Assembly (NCBI RefSeq): GCF_010119225.1
Contig: NZ_WNKF01000009.1
Span: 124,001-188,000, forward strand
DNA length: 64,000 nucleotides
Reading direction: 5' to 3'
Source of the DNA: Cyclobacterium roseum
Lineage (GTDB): Bacteria; Bacteroidota; Bacteroidia; Cytophagales; Cyclobacteriaceae
Part shown: piece by piece, positions 61,101 to 64,000 of the stretch
How positions within the stretch are numbered: position 1 is the stretch's first letter
Layout: each line of letters opens with the position of its first letter
The notes under the pieces: model-generated
Seen by the model: the letters and a program-made list of their open reading frames with translations, nothing else
Databases searched by the model: none
Told to the model about the DNA's origin: nothing
Made by a program: the position numbers and the translations under genes

Positions 61101-61321
61101 AAGGGTCCACTCTTCACCTCAAAAACAGGTACAGAAATATCGGGCAGCCCGGTATATAAGTTTACCGGATAATCACCAAATTTTTCCATAGCCGCCACAT
61201 TAGGTGTTTTTTGTTGGGATTTAGGGCTTAACCTATTCGCGACTTCGGCAGGTCCCTGCGCCTGAAGCTGGCAGCAGATGGTGATACAAAAAATCACCGT
61301 TGCCCATGAATTGCTATTCAT
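58136..61321 (-). CDS. Large exported YD-repeat protein, first gene of the RHS operon
   Basis: 1061 residues. The signal peptide (ATVIFCITICCQLQAQ) is followed by the well-known Bacteroidota opening TPNVAAMEKFGDYPVNLYTG, VPVFEVKSGPLHLPIRLSYH and SWVGLGWSLMAGGFISRNVN. The central part is beta-rich; a carbohydrate-binding-like stretch near 900-1000 precedes a C-terminal pair of YD repeats ending FYEYDAFGRLASVRDQDGFL. There is no RHS core or toxin tail. It probably forms a partner shell for the 1511-residue RHS chain, like TcB/TcC-type splits; that pairing is inferred from operon structure. Confidence 0.9.
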   Translation of the reverse strand: MNSNSWATVIFCITICCQLQAQGPAEVANRLSPKSQQKTPNVAAMEKFGDYPVNLYTGLPDISVPVFEVKSGPLHLPIRLSYHASGIKYTDQASWVGLGWSLMAGGFISRNVNNKPDETSFLRNINNYEVPNTPDCSFYEYKKMSVDLIDREADLFSYQVPGHSGKFYLRQGGTDPFLIPNLPLKISYTENLDQFEMLDDNGIRYRFGKGSNEDRATEYITSGGSEGYVSTWYLMEISAPDTDDFISFSYQNVGKFHQQAVNNHVTLLDDCTFLANNDLDCPNLDTNISTLYSNTSSTQLGISEIRFKTGMVKFILGSKRLDQPGLNHLDRIEVYEKAGNDYLLLKQVEFDLDEYFQNRSRSENYRLKLDGLLIKDGANTLINQYSFSYYTDTFSWDQANNSFRIDNFGFFNNKPNADLIPPTDVDLTTGYTVYFGSADRNTDTTYLKEGTLKRITYPTGGYSEFDFEPHQYRILEKVHYAGGLRVKNVRTFTGTDTLIKTYAYGGNGPGSGYKNFTLDKFLYSNTRYFKTGTSTSSLRYRSRMYFSNAVTGRGYEECPVVYPIVTEYETGGPENGKTVYEFDNKLHIPDKVVGYPFGTSTKPFINSMAWARGKLTKKTIYDGKEEIQAVTSIQYKNYRPDEQPIGQGVHQYVHQSGNFSHPYFTMCRQNIILYDAFEYIITTQNKTTGVYKQSKVEEKLLSPGFKDFTTVTEYEYHPDFLQLVKEEKRTDASLRSTIKVSRYVSDLSAFKSQLSGQAFVYHQMFLQNRLHTPIETYTIIKHGEEGEERIISGQVTTFKESFRGTGRYKIDEVYFFEAVNPVKRASYSQARFDDAGNLKADERYQSGIRIDRYDRSGNVIQMSRAGGKPSAFLYGLDGSFPVAMVENAERNQIAFTSFESEEKGGWTYEGKEIPLPETSAKAGKKVYLLSNGQVSGGIPGASESNAFKLSFWAKAVSGTRTWFFMGKSESLTTEWKLIERSVTNPAITIKGEGIYIDELRLHPEEAQMTTFTYAPLRGITSVLDSRNAAMFYEYDAFGRLASVRDQDGFLKEYHEYSYLIP

Positions 61322-61729
61322 AGCTAATCGATTTTTGTGAATAAATAAAACAGAGTGATAAAGGCAGATGGACTGCCCTCATGCTTTATAGAAATCGACA
61401 ACCGATAAGCAATACTGGCACTACAGTAGGATGCAGAAGAAAAACGCCACCTATCGGCAAAAAATCCGGCTCAGTTGGTTTTATAAAACCGGATTTTAAA
61501 GAATGTAAATGATTCGTAAAATTAATTGAAAGACCTTCACGACAAGGGCTCAACCTCCACAGGTCATGAAAATACCGGATGCCTAAAAAGCATTTGACAA
61601 CGGGATTTCCTTTTGAAAAGCTTAGGAAATACCTTCCACCGCTTAAATTAAGAAAAAAATAATTTACTCCAAATTTTTAGTACAATTTTTATTGATTGAC
61701 AACTGTTTCAGTGTCCTAAAAACGAAAAA
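61322..61729. other. Region upstream of the RHS operon (408 bp, non-coding)
   Basis: No credible ORF. It holds the inverted repeat at 61461-61497. The RHS promoter must lie between that repeat and 61322, but no exact TAnnTTTG on the minus strand was found, which could mean regulation by an alternative sigma factor. Confidence 0.45.
61461..61497 (-). terminator. Hairpin with T-run isolating the RHS operon
   Basis: AAAATCCGG (61461-61469) and CCGGATTTT (61489-61497) are perfect complements with a 19-base loop containing a second small palindrome (GGTTTTATAAAACC). On the minus strand the stem ends in TTTTTT, so it could stop transcripts reading through from the DUF4197 gene about 230 bp upstream. 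Confidence 0.5.
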
Positions 61730-62449
61730 TCAATTATCCTGCGCAGCAAAAACCCTACGTAATAACGCCGTGGTCCTTTCGGCCGGGTTTTCACGAATGG
61801 CTTTCTCTTCCTGCGCTATCAAGGTAAACAATCCGGAAATGGCCCTGTCGGTCACATAGGCTTTCAGGTCAGGGTCCAGCTTACGGGAGGTGGTGGGAAA
61901 ATTATTATACGAACTGACCAAATCCCCGTAATACCGCGTGGCACCTACCTGCTCCAGCGATTTTTGAATATGGGGTTCAAACAGTTCGGTTAGTTTTTCG
62001 GTGGTTTGCCCTTGCAGGTATTGCGTGGCCGCATCGTCCTCGCCCCTCAGAATATTCCAGGCATCCTGCACGGTAAGCTGCCGGATGGCCTCAATAAAGA
62101 TGGGCTTTGCTTCATTGGCGGCATTTTCTGCCCCCCGGTTAATGGTCAAAAGTACCCGGTCTACTTCCGTGCCCAGGCCAATCCTCCGTAGGGTGGCCTC
62201 CACCCGCTGCACATCCTCCGGCAAAGCGATGCGTATGAGTTCATTTTTGAAAAACCCATCCTCACGAGATGCCTGATCTGCCCCGGTAGAAATGCCCTTG
62301 ACAAGGGCTTCTTTCAAGCCATTTCCCACATCCTGCTCGGTCAGGCTGGCTTCAGTAGCCCCTTGGATAAAGCGGTTCACCTCGGCTGCCGTACAACCGA
62401 CCATCAAAATGGTTACCAATAAAACGTACACTATCTTTAAAATACTCAT
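61730..62449 (-). CDS. DUF4197 lipoprotein
   Basis: 239 residues from ATG 62447-62449 (an extension to 62464 adds five residues). The lipoprotein signal is SILKIVYVLLVTILMVGCTA. Family landmarks are GNGLKEALVKGISTGADQAS, EDGFFKNELIRIALPEDVQR, NRGAENAANEAKPIFIEAIR, LTVQDAWNILRGEDDAATQY and YVTDRAISGLFTLIAQEEKA. DUF4197 proteins are periplasmic and of unknown function. Monocistronic. Confidence 0.92.
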   Translation of the reverse strand: MSILKIVYVLLVTILMVGCTAAEVNRFIQGATEASLTEQDVGNGLKEALVKGISTGADQASREDGFFKNELIRIALPEDVQRVEATLRRIGLGTEVDRVLLTINRGAENAANEAKPIFIEAIRQLTVQDAWNILRGEDDAATQYLQGQTTEKLTELFEPHIQKSLEQVGATRYYGDLVSSYNNFPTTSRKLDPDLKAYVTDRAISGLFTLIAQEEKAIRENPAERTTALLRRVFAAQDN

Positions 62450-62551
62450 TCGGCCTATTTTCATTATTCTTTTAAAAATTTACGATGGGCAGTTAGCATG
62501 CCTCGTTTTTTTATTTTAAACACACAATCATTGAGCCATGTTATAAAAATC

Positions 62552-63484
62552 TTATTCCCTTGTCAATTCTTTTAATAGTAATTGTTGGCCTTTCTCACTC
62601 AGGTGACCGTGATCGATGTAATTGGAAAGGTCTCCGGTAAAAAAGGAGAAATCACTACGGTTAAAATTTTTAAAAGTGATCAGGGGACTCTTTCCGGAAT
62701 AGGTCGATTTTACCTGCTCCCAATAGTGCGAAAACGATCCCTTGTGAGCCTCATAGATGGGCAAGGGAACCGGATGAAAATAAACGGTGGTCTGTATTTG
62801 GTTAGCCTCCAACAATCGCCACAGTTCCTTTAATGAAGCTTCCGAAATAGGCGTAATCTCAAAATCTTCCGAATGAAGCAGGGCTTTCTCCTCTTCAATC
62901 TTAGCAGCTACATCGGGCACCCTGAATAGCGGCTCAAATTTATTGGTTCCATTCTCCAGGTATTGCTCCGACGGGTATTTGTGGGGAGCCAAATTCATCC
63001 ACCTAATCAAGGCAAACCCATATACGCGGAGCAGATGAATGGACCCAAAGGCTGTCCAATAGGCGCTGGGAGTCATTATCTGGCTGGCTTCTTTTTCATT
63101 GCTTTGGGTCATGTAGGGATGGATACATACCCAGGCTCGCTTCATTTGATGCTCCGATGCCAGCACGTTTTCAAGTAGGGGGATCATCGTTTGAATCCTG
63201 GCACCCATCAGGCTGGCATTGAAATAGCGAATCTCTTTGATGGGCTCCGGGTTGATATTTGCCGACAGCGAGGGCCCCAGAATAATGCCTTCGAAATTTT
63301 CCGGAAGGTATCGGAACGTCATCAGGTATTTGGATACCCGCTCTTCCCCGTACACGCGGGTGTTTTTCGCTATCCCAAAAACGCCAAAAACATCCAGCCA
63401 GGTATTCAATAGGACCAAGCCAATTGCGGCTAAAAAGCAAGTGGAAAGGACACGTTTAAAATATCGATTAAATTCCCTATTCAT
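62552..63484 (-). CDS. SGNH/DltD-like membrane-anchored protein partner of MBOAT
   Basis: 310 residues. One N-terminal membrane segment (VLSTCFLAAIGLVLLNTWLD) is followed by an exported domain. GIILGPSLSANINP is placed like the GxS nucleophile region of SGNH proteins, and the C-terminal YIDHGHLSEKGQQLL supplies the Asp/His pair. It starts 6 bp after an MBOAT gene; MBOAT plus SGNH/DltD pairs O-acylate envelope polysaccharides. The substrate is unknown. Confidence 0.78.
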   Translation of the reverse strand: MNREFNRYFKRVLSTCFLAAIGLVLLNTWLDVFGVFGIAKNTRVYGEERVSKYLMTFRYLPENFEGIILGPSLSANINPEPIKEIRYFNASLMGARIQTMIPLLENVLASEHQMKRAWVCIHPYMTQSNEKEASQIMTPSAYWTAFGSIHLLRVYGFALIRWMNLAPHKYPSEQYLENGTNKFEPLFRVPDVAAKIEEEKALLHSEDFEITPISEASLKELWRLLEANQIQTTVYFHPVPLPIYEAHKGSFSHYWEQVKSTYSGKSPLITFKNFNRSDFSFFTGDLSNYIDHGHLSEKGQQLLLKELTRE

Positions 63485-63490
63485 AGATCA

Positions 63491-64000
63491 CTAGAAATCG
63501 AAATATAGAAAATCATTTTGAACAATCGAATTCAGGAATATCAGGTTTAGGACGAATAAAAAGACGGTCATCAACCCGTATTTGAGGGTTGGTTGAATCC
63601 GGCTGCCAAGTTGCATATCGTTGGGCAAAAAAAGAAGCAACACCCCGGCGGCCCAGATGGGAGCATTATAAAGATTACTGACCAGGTGAAAATCCGGCGG
63701 AGCGGCTTTTGTAAAATGGAACATGGCCATAAGAAGGTTGTTGGCATCCTGAAGATTTTCAGCCCTAAAAAAGACCCAGGTAATGTTTACAAATAAAAAG
63801 GTAACCAGAATGGCGGGGATTCTTGGTATCGCCAGTCCCGTTTTCTTCCATTGCCGATGAACCACCAGGGCCGAGCCGTGTAGCATACCCCAGATAATAA
63901 AGGTCCATCCGGCTCCGTGCCAGATCCCGCCAAGGAGAAAGGTTATCATCAAATTGACATTCGTTCTTCCCGGACTTATTTTATTTCCACCCAACGGGAT
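63491..64000 (-). CDS. MBOAT-family O-acyltransferase, C-terminal part (5' end outside window)
   Basis: The frame is open to the window edge; about 169 residues are visible. LGGNKISPGRTNVNLM and FLLGGIWHGAGWTFIIWGML contain the conserved region and the catalytic histidine (WHG) of MBOAT proteins of the AlgI/DltB type. Several membrane segments follow, including IWAAGVLLLFL and TVFLFVLNLIFLN. It should transfer acyl groups across the inner membrane to an exported polymer together with the SGNH protein encoded 6 bp downstream. Confidence 0.92.
   Translation of the reverse strand: MPLGGNKISPGRTNVNLMITFLLGGIWHGAGWTFIIWGMLHGSALVVHRQWKKTGLAIPRIPAILVTFLFVNITWVFFRAENLQDANNLLMAMFHFTKAAPPDFHLVSNLYNAPIWAAGVLLLFLPNDMQLGSRIQPTLKYGLMTVFLFVLNLIFLNSIVQNDFLYFDF

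Overview
The window looks like chromosome from a gliding-type member of the Bacteroidota, most likely a Cytophagales/Cyclobacteriaceae relative. That placement is inferred from gene families, not from a database match. Support comes from the gldA-gldF-gldG ABC transporter, a Bat (aerotolerance) operon end, a TamL-type Omp85 lipoprotein, ComEC without its beta-lactamase domain, YD/RHS proteins of the Bacteroidota type with an RHS core, and repeated TAnnTTTG promoter elements with A-rich leaders. Coding density is high. Many genes overlap by a few bases (ATGA junctions), and short convergent 3' overlaps occur.

Layout. 1-1.7 kb: end of a Bat operon (VWA BatB fragment, two BatC-like proteins) closed by a terminator that overlaps a stop codon. 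1.7-16.3 kb: housekeeping genes, namely a MORN-repeat protein, purC, a STAS protein plus RNase Z, the YhhQ transporter, a bile-acid-symporter-like protein, an SRPBCC protein, a SpoU methyltransferase divergent from tamL, hemF, PAP2, ribE, pcm, a thioesterase and three small conserved genes including one with kinase-like motifs. 16.4-17.0 kb: dps with a strong bidirectional terminator. 17.0-21.4 kb: a minus-strand operon of four exported proteins, at least three of which appear to share one module, ending in an 814-residue leucine-rich-repeat protein. 21.7-30.5 kb: TlpA-like lipoprotein, gatB, alaS, a frameshifted M23 peptidase, a MerR regulator, dprA and a lipoprotein. 30.7-46.8 kb: dnaN, gldGFA, pgk, sua5, a TPR lipoprotein, Nudix, recQ, comEC, an outer-membrane barrel, GNAT, phoH and a SAM hydroxide adenosyltransferase.

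46.9-53.2 kb is an accessory island next to a tRNA-Leu(CAA) gene. It holds a nested REP-like hairpin, an AAA ATPase of the RloA/AbiLi type followed by only the C-terminal remnant of its RloB partner, a HicAB toxin-antitoxin pair, an unexplained G-rich stretch, an orphan HicB-like regulator divergent from a hypothetical gene with an inverted repeat between them, and an orphan toxin-like tail followed one base later by an immunity-like membrane protein. 53.2-61.3 kb is a YD/RHS operon: a 1061-residue YD chain, a small lipocalin-like exported protein, and a 1511-residue RHS chain with an AT-rich variable tail followed by an overlapping lipoprotein gene. The last 2.5 kb holds a DUF4197 lipoprotein, an SGNH/DltD-like protein and the C-terminal end of an MBOAT acyltransferase that runs off the window.

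The best candidates for something new are the four-gene shared-module/LRR operon and the RHS locus with its displaced tail/immunity cassette. The RloAB remnant and the orphan HicB-like regulator are secondary. All ORF, motif and hairpin statements come from reading the sequence by eye; no alignment or folding program was run.
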